A stretch of 64,000 nt of DNA, taken from Strongylocentrotus droebachiensis (lineage: Eukaryota; Echinodermata; Echinoidea; Camarodonta; Strongylocentrotidae). Position numbers and translations under genes: made by a program. Under the pieces are notes generated by a model. That model did not search any database. It was not told the origin of the DNA and was given only the letters and a program-made list of their open reading frames with translations. Shown in pieces: positions 1-10,276 of this stretch. The stretch spans positions 1-64,000 of the forward strand of contig JAVYIG010001839.1 in assembly GCA_035222895.1 (NCBI GenBank), read 5' to 3'. Position 1 is the first letter of the stretch; every line of letters starts with the position of its first letter.

Positions 1-470
1 AAGCTCAGGGGTTTAAGGCAATAAATTGCGGTCAGATAAGCATTCAGGGGCCCGCCTTAGGGCCCCTGGTGGGGTCGAGGCGGCTGAGCCGGCCCCGGAA
101 GCTCAGGGGTTTTAGGCGTTTAATTAAGGTCAGATGAGCATTTTGTTTATACCTTATTTTTTTATGACACTGGCAGGTCACTATTTGGCATGGGTTCCAG
201 GGGGCGGAGCCCCAAAAAATCAGGGGTTTTAGGCATTAAATTACCGTCAGATGAGCATCTAAGGGCCCGCCGTAGGGTCCTAGGTGGAATCCAGGGGCAG
301 AGCCCCCGGGAGCTTAGGGGTTTTAGGCATTTAATCACGGTCAGATGAGCATATTTAGATGCCTCATTAATTGTTAACACTGGCAGGGGGGGGGGGGGGG
401 AAGGGAGCTCGAGGCTCCCAATCCCCGCCCCACCTCGGGCCTGACATGTAGGAATCTCAAGAATCATATT
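1..470. repeat. GC-rich tandem repeat, about 100-bp unit
   Basis: Four degenerate copies start near 1, 100, 217 and 309. Each has a conserved part (GCTCAGGGGTTTTAGGC, then an AT-rich step and GGTCAGATGAGCAT). Between them lie GC-rich segments with inverted halves (GGGCCCGCC...GGGCCCC). A poly-G tract follows near 386-400. No coding exon is seen. Confidence 0.6.
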
Positions 471-601
471 TCTTGCCTGGCTGTAAATTTAGTAATTTGT
501 CATTCTCCAAATAACACATACAAACGTATTTACTAAAAAGTGAGGAAAAATCTCGGCAATTATGTCATTTCTTTCCCTTTCCATCCTTCTCTCTTATTTT
601 T

Positions 602-850
602 TTGATTGGGGGGGGGGGGGGGGGGGGGTCAACAGCCTGGGAGGCAAGGCCCTTTCGGCCCCCCGATCTCCTTCTTCCCCCTTTTCTTTTTTTCTTCCTC
701 TTCTTTCTTTCCCTTCTCTCCTCTTTCCCTTTCCCTTCTTTTCCTTTCTTCTCTCTTTTTTTTTTTTTTTTTTTTTGCGTGGGGGGGGGGGGGGGGGGGG
801 GCCAAGGCCCGCTCGGCCCCCCTGGATCCGCGCCTGCATGCATGTCCCAT
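602..850. repeat. Two poly-G tracts separated by a polypyrimidine block
   Basis: A run of about 20 G (near 608-628), then a 110-bp C/T-rich stretch, then a T run and a second run of about 21 G (781-801). The second run is followed by GC-rich sequence ending GGATCCGCGCCTGC, which resembles the end of a hAT-type MITE. The overlapping open frames here are low-complexity artefacts. The opposing purine and pyrimidine strands could form G-quadruplex or triplex DNA. Confidence 0.6.
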
Positions 851-1178
851 TAGTCTGCCTGCTCTGCCTAGGCATTGACCACTGTTCGGAAGGATATATA
901 GCAAAGCATATATATAAGAGGAAGGGGGAGAGCAGCCGGGTCACCGTGTCCCGGAAGAAGAATACCCCCCGGTCTTCCTTCAGCAATAATCGGGCAAAAA
1001 GTCACAATTTGGGGCCGAAAGGTAAATAAATTTAAACTGGGAAAGTGGAAAATAAAGCAGCGGTGAAATAACGACTGCAGAATATCCCTCGCTGTTCTTT
1101 TTTCGATAAGCCTAATATAATTATAACCCGGGTGTAAACATAACAAACTTGTCACATGCTTTTGTTTTTATTTCGTAA

Positions 1179-1389
1179 CTCTAACATTTTTACCTCTGAC
1201 ATTTTTACCTCTGACATTTTTACCTCTAACATTTTTTCCTCTGACATTTTTACCTCTGACATTTTTACCTCTGACATTTTTACCTCTGACATTTTTACCT
1301 CTGACATTTTTACCTCTGACATTTTTACCTCTGACATTTTTACCTCTGACATTTTTACCTCTGACATTTTTTCCTCTGACATTTTTACA
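1179..1389. repeat. 15-bp minisatellite, about 14 copies
   Basis: Near-perfect head-to-tail copies of ACATTTTTACCTCTG, with a few single-base variants (TTCCTC, CTAAC). Because the unit is a multiple of 3, several frames stay open through the array; these are not genes. It abuts the 140-bp satellite directly. Confidence 0.95.
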
Positions 1390-1390
1390 C

Positions 1391-4215
1391 CGAGCCGTTT
1401 TGATACCATGTACCTTCATATCAAATTTCATTAAAATCCGTCATACAATACTAAAGTTATGGATCAGAAAGCAGATTCGCATATTTAATGAGCTATGAAC
1501 TTTGACCTACATACTCGGAAATTGAACTTAGGCTGTATTTTGATACCATGTACCTTCATATCAAATTTCATTAAAATCTGTCATACAATACTTAAGTTAT
1601 GGATCGGAAACCAGATTCGCATATTTAGTGAGCTATGACCTTTGACCTACATACTCGGAAATTGAACTTTGGCTGTGTTTTGATACCATGTACCTTCATA
1701 TCAAATTTCATTAAAATCTGTCATACAATACTTAAGTTATGGATCGGAAACCAGATTCGCATATTTAGTGAGCTATGACCTTTGACCTACATACTCGGAA
1801 ATTGAACTTTGGCTGTGTTTTGATACCATGTACCTTCATATCAAATTTCATTAAAATCCATCATACAATACTAAAGTTATGGATTGGAAACCAGATTCGC
1901 ATATTTAATGAGCTATGACCTTTGACCTACACACTCAAAAATCGAACTTAGGCTGTGTTTTGATACCATGAACCTTCTTATCAAATTTCATTAAAATCCG
2001 TCATACAGTACTAAAGTTATGGATCGGAAACCAGATTTGCATATTTAATGAGCTATGACCTTTGACCTACATACTCCGAAATTGAACTTAGGCTGTGTTT
2101 GATACCATGTACCTTCATATCAAATTTCATTAAAATCCGTCAAACAATACAAAGTTATGGATCGGAAACCAGATTCGCATGTTTAATGAGCTATGACCTT
2201 TGACCTACATACTCGGAAATTGAACTTAAGCTGTGTTTTGATACCATGTACCTTCATATCAAATTTCATTAAAATCCGTCATATAATACTAAAGTTATGG
2301 ATCAGAAAGCAGATTCGCATATTTAATGAGCTATGACCTTTGACCTACATACTCCAAAATCGAACTTAGGCTGTATTTTACACTACTTAAGTTATGGATC
2401 GGAAACCAGATTTGCATATTTAGTGAGCTATGACCTTTGACCTACATACTCGGAAATTGAACTTAAGCTGTGTTTTGATACCATGTACCTTCATATCAAA
2501 TTTCATTAAAATCCGTCATATAATACTAAAGTTATGGATTGGAAACCAGATTCGCATATTTAATGAGCTATGACCTTTGACCTACATACTCGGAAATTGA
2601 ACTTAAGCTGTGTTTTGATACCATGTACCTTCATATCAAATTTCATTAAAATCCGTCATATAATACTAAAGTTATGGATCAGAAAGCAGATTCGCATATT
2701 TAATGAGCTATGACCTTTGACCTACATACTCCAAAATCGAACTTAGGCTGTATTTTACACTACTTAAGTTATGGATCGGAAACCAGATTCGCATATTTAG
2801 TGAGCTATGACCTTTGACCTACATACTCGGAAATTGAACTTTGGCTGTGTTTTGATACCATGAACCTTCTTATCAAATTTCATTAAAATCCGTCATACAG
2901 TACTAAAGTTATGGATCGGAAACCAGATTTGCATATTTAATGAGCTATGACCTTTGACCTACATACTCCGAAATTGAACTGAGGCTGTGTTTTGATACCA
3001 TGTACCTTCATATCAAATTTCATTAAAATCCGTCAAACAATACAAAGTTATGGATCGGAAACCAGATTCGCATGTTTAATGAGCTATGACCTTTGACCTA
3101 AATACTCGGAAATTGAACTTAAGCTGTGTTTTGATACCATGTACCTTCATATCAAATTTCATTAAAATCCGTCATATAATACTAAAGTTATGGATCAGAA
3201 AGCAGATTCGCATATTTAATGAGCTATGACCTTTGACCTACATACTCCAAAATCGAACTTAGGCTGTATTTTACAATACTTAAGTTATGGATCGGAAACC
3301 AGATTCGCATATTTAGTGAGCTATGACCTTTGACCTACATACTCGGAAATTGAACTTTGGCTGTGTTTTGATACCATGTACCTTCATATCAAATTTCATT
3401 AAAATCCATCATACAATACTAAAGTTATGGATTGGAAACCAGATTCGCATATTTAATGAGCTATGACCTTTGACCTACATACTCGGAAATTGAACTTAAG
3501 CTGTGTTTTGATACCATGTACCTTCATATCAAATTTCATTAAAATCCGTCATATAATACTAAAGTTATGGATCAGAAAGCAGATTCGCATATTTAATGAG
3601 CTATGACCTTTGACCTACATACTCCAAAATCGAACTTAGGCTGTATTTTACACTACTTAAGTTATGGATCGGAAACCAGATTCGCATATTTAGTGAGCTA
3701 TGACCTTTGACCTACATACTCGGAAATTGAACTTTGGCTGTGTTTTGATACCATGAACCTTCTTATCAAATTTCATTAAAATCCGTCATACAGTACTAAA
3801 GTTATGGATCGGAAACCAGATTTGCATATTTAATGAGCTATGACCTTTGACCTACATACTCCGAAATTGAACTGAGGCTGTGTTTTGATACCATGTACCT
3901 TCATATCAAATTTCATTAAAATCCGTCAAACAATACAAAGTTATGGATCGGAAACCAGATTCGCATGTTTAATGAGCTATGACCTTTGACCTAAATACTC
4001 GGAAATTGAACTTAAGCTGTGTTTTGATACCATGTACCTTCATATCAAATTTCATTAAAATTCGTCATACAATACTAAAGTTATGGATCAGAAAGCAAAT
4101 TCGCATATTTAATGAGCTATGACCTTTGACCTACATACTCCAAAATCTAACTTAGGCTGTGTTTTGATACCATGGACCTTCATATCAAATTTCATTAAAA
4201 TCCGTCAAACATCGA
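1391..4215. repeat. 140-bp satellite with higher-order structure
   Basis: About 20 copies of an AT-rich unit of about 140 bp. The marker TGATACCATG recurs at 1401, 1541, 1681, 1821 and 1961, exactly 140 bp apart. Shortened units missing part of the monomer begin GCTGTATTTTACACTACTTAAG near 2372, 2752, 3266 and 3646. A variant reading CCATGAACCTTCTTATC recurs near 1967, 2858 and 3752, so the array also repeats with a higher-order period of about 892 bp. No coding potential. Confidence 0.95.
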
Positions 4216-4276
4216 TCGGAAACCAAATTTGATACGGACGGACGCACGGATGGAAGGAAGGACGGACAGCAGCGTT

Positions 4277-4902
4277 ACTAGCGAGCTTTCGATTTTAGGC
4301 ACCCGACGTCGGCTACTACGCGTGACGTCATATTTATCCCCTGCGCATGCGTGAGCTTCTGGGCCCACGTTCCCTTCCAAATCACGCGACGGAAGTCGAG
4401 GGCAATTTCCGTGAATCCCCGTCGCCATGAAAACGTCAACGTGAGTGTAGTTTCATCACCTTCTTTTATGATATTCTTTGTTTTTTATTATTCTGTTATT
4501 TCCTCTTGCTATCTTTTGTTTCTTTTTCTATCACCTTTTCTCATGTTATTCTTTGTTTAATCATTCTCTTTCTGTCTTTCCCTATGTTATTTTTCGTTTC
4601 TTCCTTCTATCACCTTCTCTTATTTTATTCTTTGTTTTTATCATTCTATATCACTTCCTCTTTCTATCTTTTCTTATGTTATTCTTTGTTTCTTCCTTCT
4701 ATCACCTTCTCTAATGTTATTCTCTGTGCACTTATTACCTGATTTAATTACCTGATCTCAAAAATTGGTCACGTGACCGACGAAAGCACCGTCGTGAAAA
4801 ATCGTAAGCACTTGCCTCGAAGGGAACAGATTGAGCTGCGCAACGTCTCCACGCTCCAGTACCTCGTAGTAGCCGACGTCGGGTGCCTTATTCGAAAGCT
4901 CG
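4277..4902. mobile_element. Inverted-repeat element, probable non-autonomous DNA transposon
   Basis: GAGCTTTCG..TTTAGGCACCCGACGTCGGCTACTACG near 4280-4320 is matched on the other strand near 4863-4902, giving imperfect terminal inverted repeats of about 38 bp. Between them lies a pyrimidine-rich tandem array (about 4455-4735). The left arm follows the satellite through a GGACGGAC-rich step. CpG-rich sites inside the arms (TGACGTCA, GCGCATGCG, TCACGTGA) look promoter-like but belong to the repeat. Family not identified. Confidence 0.5.
4455..4735. repeat. Pyrimidine-rich minisatellite
   Basis: Degenerate tandem copies of a T/C-rich unit containing TTATGTTATTCTTTGTTT and TTCTATCACCTTCTC, roughly 35-40 bp each. 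It makes overlapping hydrophobic open frames that are not genes. Confidence 0.7.
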
Positions 4903-5170
4903 TCGGCGAGGGGATAAAAAACACACACGCTTTCCCATCCTCTCACAATATTTCCACGATATGCGCGTATCGCTATTATAAAAACCTTCGTTGATAAATA
5001 TAGGTGGGATGCGGAATGTTTAGGTAATTTTTTTCCTGTTAACTTACCTTTTCTTTGAATGGAATTTGATTTGTGATTTAATTCGGGTTTGTATTATTGT
5101 TATGTTATTTTGGGTTAAAAATACCAACCATCTTTACTCCTTTACTGCTTTTTTTTTTTTTTTTTTTTTT

Positions 5171-5212
5171 GGGGGGGGGGGGGGCAAAAATGCGTTTTGC
5201 CCCCCCCCCCCC
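5171..5212. repeat. G/C hairpin (poly-G...poly-C)
   Basis: Fourteen G followed by CAAAA, a five-base loop (ATGCG), then TTTTG and about 13 C: a near-perfect inverted repeat that folds on either strand. It follows a poly-T run of about 20. Confidence 0.8.
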
Positions 5213-5296
5213 ACTTCTGGCGCCTGTGCACTAAGGCCCGTGCCGTAATGGACCGACTGCTCACGTGATCGACGGCAAATGAGACCGACCATAGAC

Positions 5297-5480
5297 CGAG
5301 GCTTACTGGCTCAGTGGTAGAGCAGTGGTCTCGTTACCGTGAGGACCCTGGTTCGAAACCAAGTCGATGCACTATTGCCTTTAATAAGCCTTATTAAGGG
5401 CATTAATCCTCATTACCAAGCCCCTCGGAGAGGACTTAGAGCCGCCAGTCACCTGATTGCTTGCTTACAGCACACGCATG
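5297..5480 (+). mobile_element. tRNA-derived SINE
   Basis: The head has an RNA polymerase III A box (TGGCTCAGTGGTAGAGC, 5307-5323) and B box (GGTTCGAAACC, 5350-5360) spaced as in a tRNA. The body shares CATTACCAAGCCCCTCGGAGAGGAC with copies near 11.06 kb and 17.35-17.87 kb. The acceptor arms do not pair well, so this is a SINE head and not a working tRNA gene. Confidence 0.75.
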
Positions 5481-5514
5481 CTTTCTTAAACAGTTAGTTG
5501 AAATAAACAAATAA

Positions 5515-6000
5515 ACCATTATTATACGAGACCGATTGACAGCCCACGAGACAAATGGCATACGGGACCAACAGCTCTCGAGACCGACGTCATACGACAC
5601 CGACGGCCCAATAGACACATCCTTTCTCTTGAGCCTTCTGATCTTCTTTCTGAGGGTTCAATGGCCCAACAATCATGGTCTCCTAACCGAGGTGACGCAT
5701 CGTCCTCGTTTGCTGCGAGTCATTTGGACTGCTGTGCTATTAATTGGGAGGTCTCGAACAATATTAGTTTTCAACACCCTTGCAAAAAAGATAAGCAACA
5801 ACAAATCTATTAATTCCTTTGTACAAGCTTCTGCTTCTCATCTGGGGCCCCGTTTTATAAAACTTGATATCAATGGAAAGTTACAATACCTGTTATAAGC
5901 TACTGAAGTTCGTGCATTTGATTGGCTGAGAGAAAAGTTGTTTTAAAATGTTGGCATTTGTTATTGATAAGTAATATCATGACCCAGGGGTCTGGTGAAT
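5515..6000. other. Spacer with short repeats and a partial MITE
   Basis: About 5515-5640 holds short repeats built on ACGAGACC and CCGACG, also seen near 5230-5290 and 15385-15440. Near 5844 GGGGCCCCGTTTTATAAAACTTG looks like one end of a Harbinger-type MITE. The 120-codon open frame here is not supported by splice signals or recognisable domains. Confidence 0.35.
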
Positions 6001-6192
6001 AAAGAAGAAACTAAGGATCTCGGCGGTCTCAATTTGGTCAAAATAGAAAAATGATTACACCTTTGTCCAAGTCTTACTTGCATATACTCTTCATCATACA
6101 TGCATTAAAATACACACACAAAACGCCTACATACTCATTCCTATACACCCACATATAATTTATTTCGTCATATAGGCCAAATAAAAAACAAA

Positions 6193-6472
6193 ACATGTTT
6201 AGCGTCCTGTTTTTCAAAAAACAGGAAGGAGGAGGCCCATTTTTTCCTTCAAAATGGCCGCTCAAAATTGCCACTCGGTACATTTTCCCTGACAGTCGTG
6301 CTTTTTTTCAAGATGGCCGCCGACATTTTTTTTTTAAAATCAGAAATAGATTCATTTTAGCAGTGTTTTTCCTTTTTTTTTATTTTTTTATTTTTTTAAA
6401 TTCAACAAAAAAAAAGGAAAAAAAGATAGGAGGGGGCCCCCAAAAAGAAGCGGGCGGGGACGCTAAACATGT
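6193..6472. mobile_element. MITE with 15-bp perfect inverted ends
   Basis: ACATGTTTAGCGTCC at 6193-6207 is exactly inverted at 6458-6472. The interior is T-rich and contains AAGATGGCCGCC and AAATGGCCGC motifs. No coding capacity. Family not assigned. Confidence 0.75.
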
Positions 6473-6645
6473 ATATTTGTTTAAATGGCCATATATATAA
6501 ACACGTTATTCATTTAACTTTTCGCTCCTTTGTTTATTTTGTTCTCATCTACCCTTTTTTTCTCTATGCAAGAAAGTTTATACGTATGTATTATGTTCTT
6601 TAATAAACATATTTTGTTTCCTTTTTCTTTTGTTCTTATTTCCAG

Positions 6646-9600
6646 GCATTGCTTAACAGATCTGAAGAAATCAATTTGAACAAGGGGCAAGACGACATGA
6701 TGGAATTGACCCGACTTTGTGCAAACAAAGGCCATACAGAGTAAGATTTTACATTTTAAAATAAACAAAATATGAATTATATTTGTACAAGTCACTGTGT
6801 GGGATGTGTGCAGGGGAGGAGGACATAGATGATTGAAGAATTAAAAAAAAACATGTAAAAACGGGCAGAATGTAGTTACGAGAGAATATGACATTAGCAC
6901 TTCGGTACTCCACCGTCTACCTTTAAAGTGAGTGTGTCATGGGAAATTCTGGTTAACACCATCTACGTCTTTTTTGTCGGCAACTGCACATAAACGAATG
7001 GACTTGATTACTGGGTCAGCGCGCTAGCGTTCGCGAAACAGACCGAAGTGCTCCCCATGCTTCGGTTTCGCGTATTTTGCACGCACGTGAATGCTGCGGT
7101 CGCGTCGTCCGTAGTCGTATTATACCTGATTGGCCCGGGTAGGGCCACGGGAAAGGCACATAGTCTCCTCATGACACACTCCCTTTAAAACCAAACTTGA
7201 GGTAGATAGCGTTCTTTTTAAAATGAGAAATCTTCTTTCAATTACAACTCTATAATATTAATCATTATATTTGTATAGCGCTTAATGCTACGTTTGTAAA
7301 CGCATTACATTGTCATATAAAGCATTTGATTCAATTGCTAATCCACTCCCTGGGGAGTATTCCAGCGAGGCATCACTGCACAAGCGTACTCATGTCAATA
7401 AAACTACATCATTGTTCGCATCTTAGCGGGTACCTATGTAACACTTAGGAGGAGATGAAACATGTAGGTTAATGTCTGGCCAAAGGTAAATTGATGCCGC
7501 TGCTGAACTTAAACCAGGTGATCCACAGTCCGAAGATGTATTTCAAGACCACGACACCTCTACTTTATTAAAAAAAAATCTTGTCTCTACATTGTTGTCT
7601 TTTATATCTTATTCAGGAGTTTTCTTGAGCTGGTTGCCTGGGACAAGGACATGATCAACAAGGCTGATCGTGATGATGGTAACTGCCTGATTCACTTAAT
7701 AGCAGGAAAGGGTCATCATCAAACAACAAAGGCTATTCTCAACTTGAAGAACCCCAACGTTCAAACGAAGACAAAGTAAGATACCTAAATACATTAAAAA
7801 ATGAACCCATATCGCAAGATTCCATCTCAGGTCAGCTGTAGCAGTATGGTCTTGCTGCGCTGTTTATAGATGTTGCATTGAGTCCTTTTTCTGCGAAGCA
7901 GAAATTAAGTTTTTCTTTACGCATCGTTGGCATGTTGACCATGAAGTGGTACTGTGCAATACACAGTGTGCTAGGTAAGTTCGGTATCGCTTTAAAACGA
8001 TTTTGTTTTCCTTCCTGTGACCGATGATTTACTTTATTTTATGAACAGGAATAACAAGGGACAAACAGCTCTCCATGTGGCGATTCAAGAAGGTCACAGA
8101 ATGACTAGTGAACTCATCTTGAAAACTGACAAGGAACTAGCAGGAATCAAGGACAACGACAAAGTAATAGTTATTACTATCATAATTATTACTATTATCA
8201 TATTAAGTATCATTACTATAAGTATTATTATTATTATTATTGCTAGCCGTAGTAGTAGTATCAATATTTTCATGATAAATCACAGAAAGAGAGGAAAAGA
8301 GGAAGAAGAATAAGAAAAAGAAGAACAATGAGGAGATTATAAATAGAGAGAGAGAGAGAGACGGACATAGAGACAGAGAGAAAAAGAGATAGAAAGAAAG
8401 AATTCTTAACGCAGCTTTGAGATCTGAGCAATTTTTGCCAGCTGAAAAACGCCTTTGCAGGGCCTTTGAAATATTGAAATAATGTCCGAAAATGATTATA
8501 ATAATAATAATAATAACAGTGTTTTTTTTAAAGTGCTCATGTTTGTCAGATTTGCCACTCCTGGCGCTCCACAATGTTAACTCTGGCCTTAGCATGGCTG
8601 CCATCATGGCGCTCTACCCATTTACCACATCCCGGTGGAGTGTGGGAAATTAGTGCCATGTGCCATGGCGGGACTCGAACCGCAAAACGTGTGAACCACA
8701 CACGGTCCGGTAACATATCCAATTGACCACGTTCCTCCACATCCTTAAAGGGGCATGTTCCCCGTATTCCAGAGGGCGCTCAGAATACGTACGCGCTGGC
8801 GGACGGTGCTATAGCTGCATATTGACACCAACAGAATACGGCTCTTATGCAGATGGCATGTTCCGATAACTACACTGCGGGGAACGTGCCCCTTTAAAAA
8901 GTAAAAATATTGTACTTTTTTTTAATTCTTAACATTAGATGACACCGCTCATGTATGCCTGCAAAACAGGGAATATCTACATCGTTAAAAAGCTCTTGGA
9001 GATGCTAAAAGTGGAGAAAGAGGCTGAAGTGGAGGAAGGGTTTCCTTATGACGAGAATGGTCTGAATTGTTTAGACCATGCCATCGACAATGGACACGAG
9101 TAAGTCAATACAGATTTGATTTGATTAAGTTCTTCCTCTTGCAATAGACCGAGGCATTGTTTTACAAAACCATCCAAATTACAAGTTCAACGACATCTCT
9201 TTGGAACGCGTGTATCAAACTTTACTTTTCGATGGGATGTCGGCAAGCTTGTACTTAAGACGGTATCGTTTAGAAAACCAGTTGTAGTTAGCACATGGTC
9301 CCGGCCCCCACTCAGGGTTATTTGGGGTACGCGTATGCATTTTCCCTCCTTTTGAAAACACCCCCCTAAGTCCGGTGTGTAAAGTCAATACGGGCCGATT
9401 TTAAGTGTGTTAGGAGCCGGACTTTGCTGTGTGAAAAGTACCCCTTTACCGGACATTTTGGGAACATGAATGCGGTCTCTCTGTTCCCGGGGGGAGGAGG
9501 GGGGGGGGGGGGGGGGAGGGGGATGGGGGGGGGGGGGGGGGGCACATGGTAAACATGACCCAAATATCCGCTAATGATAGAGAAGACCATTTTGTGCACT

Positions 9601-10276
9601 GAGATAGCGATGAGATCGCGCTGTGGAGTAAACAGTACGCTAGTTCATCAGTTCGGTATCCTTTTAAGATCGTGCTTTTAAGGCAACATGTTAGCTGCAA
9701 AGTGCTCCTTCATTCATGACTGACTTGTTTGTTTAAAAGTTATTTAAAATATTAGTATTGCGATAATGCCCTTTGCACACGAAGCGTTATGTCAACCCCG
9801 CTATTACCTGCGCCAATGAAAACCATAATCTAGCAACGTTTGCATTGTTCACTTAAATTACACCTTTTGTACGATGTCACTCTGACAACAAGTGTCAAAG
9901 GTCACGTTAGTCGCTGACGTAGTCCTATCAAAGTCAGTCAAATAACGGCTTGTGTACAAAAGGAATGATATTCGATCTATTTGTGTCATTTAGAGTTTTG
10001 GTGATTCAGAAGTTTATACATTTTTATTCTATAATTTATGTATACTTTTTGTAATGGCAAAATATTGTTGAATATAACTGCTTATTTATTTATATTTAAT
10101 TGATGGTATTACCAGGGAATTAATTCGCATTTTTTTTTAACATGAAACATTTTTGTTAAGGATGATTGCCGTAGCGTTGCTCGATCAACATGATTGGCGG
10201 AGCCTTATGACGCATGCGACAAGTGGTGAAGGAACCAAGACGACACCTATGAGGAAACTCATCAGCTCTATGCCAG
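6646..10276 (+). CDS. TRPA ankyrin-repeat exons (five exons)
   Basis: Five exons give the cytoplasmic ankyrin region. Visible repeat cores are DDGNCLIHLIAGKGH, NKGQTALHVAIQEGH, KMTPLMYACKTGN and ENGLNCLDHAIDNGH, followed by the non-repeat TTPMRKLISSMP. In TRPA channels this domain is the cytosolic sensor platform. The first exon follows a strong pyrimidine tract (TTGTTCTTATTTCCAG) and begins at codon phase 0, so a coding exon must precede it. I found none in 1-6645, which is mostly repeats. Confidence 0.88.

Noticed and set aside
562-1029. Overlapping frames through poly-G/poly-pyrimidine DNA
   Set aside because: Gly/Pro/Ser/Phe low-complexity translations of homopolymers.
1152-1434. KMSEV-type and DIFTS-type repeat proteins
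   Set aside because: Frames open only because the 15-bp minisatellite is a multiple of 3; present on both strands.
1391-4215. CRISPR-like array
   Set aside because: The repeats are a contiguous satellite with no unique spacers, in a eukaryotic genome.
4351-4440. Possible TRPA first exon (ATGAAAACGTCAAC before GTGAGT)
   Set aside because: Ends in phase 2, while the first certain exon at 6646 starts in phase 0, and the sequence belongs to an inverted-repeat element.
5297-5372. Functional tRNA gene
   Set aside because: A and B boxes are good, but the acceptor and anticodon arms do not fold well, and related SINE copies occur nearby.
5536-5898. 120-codon plus-strand open frame
   Set aside because: Overlaps short repeats and a MITE end; no splice sites or domain.
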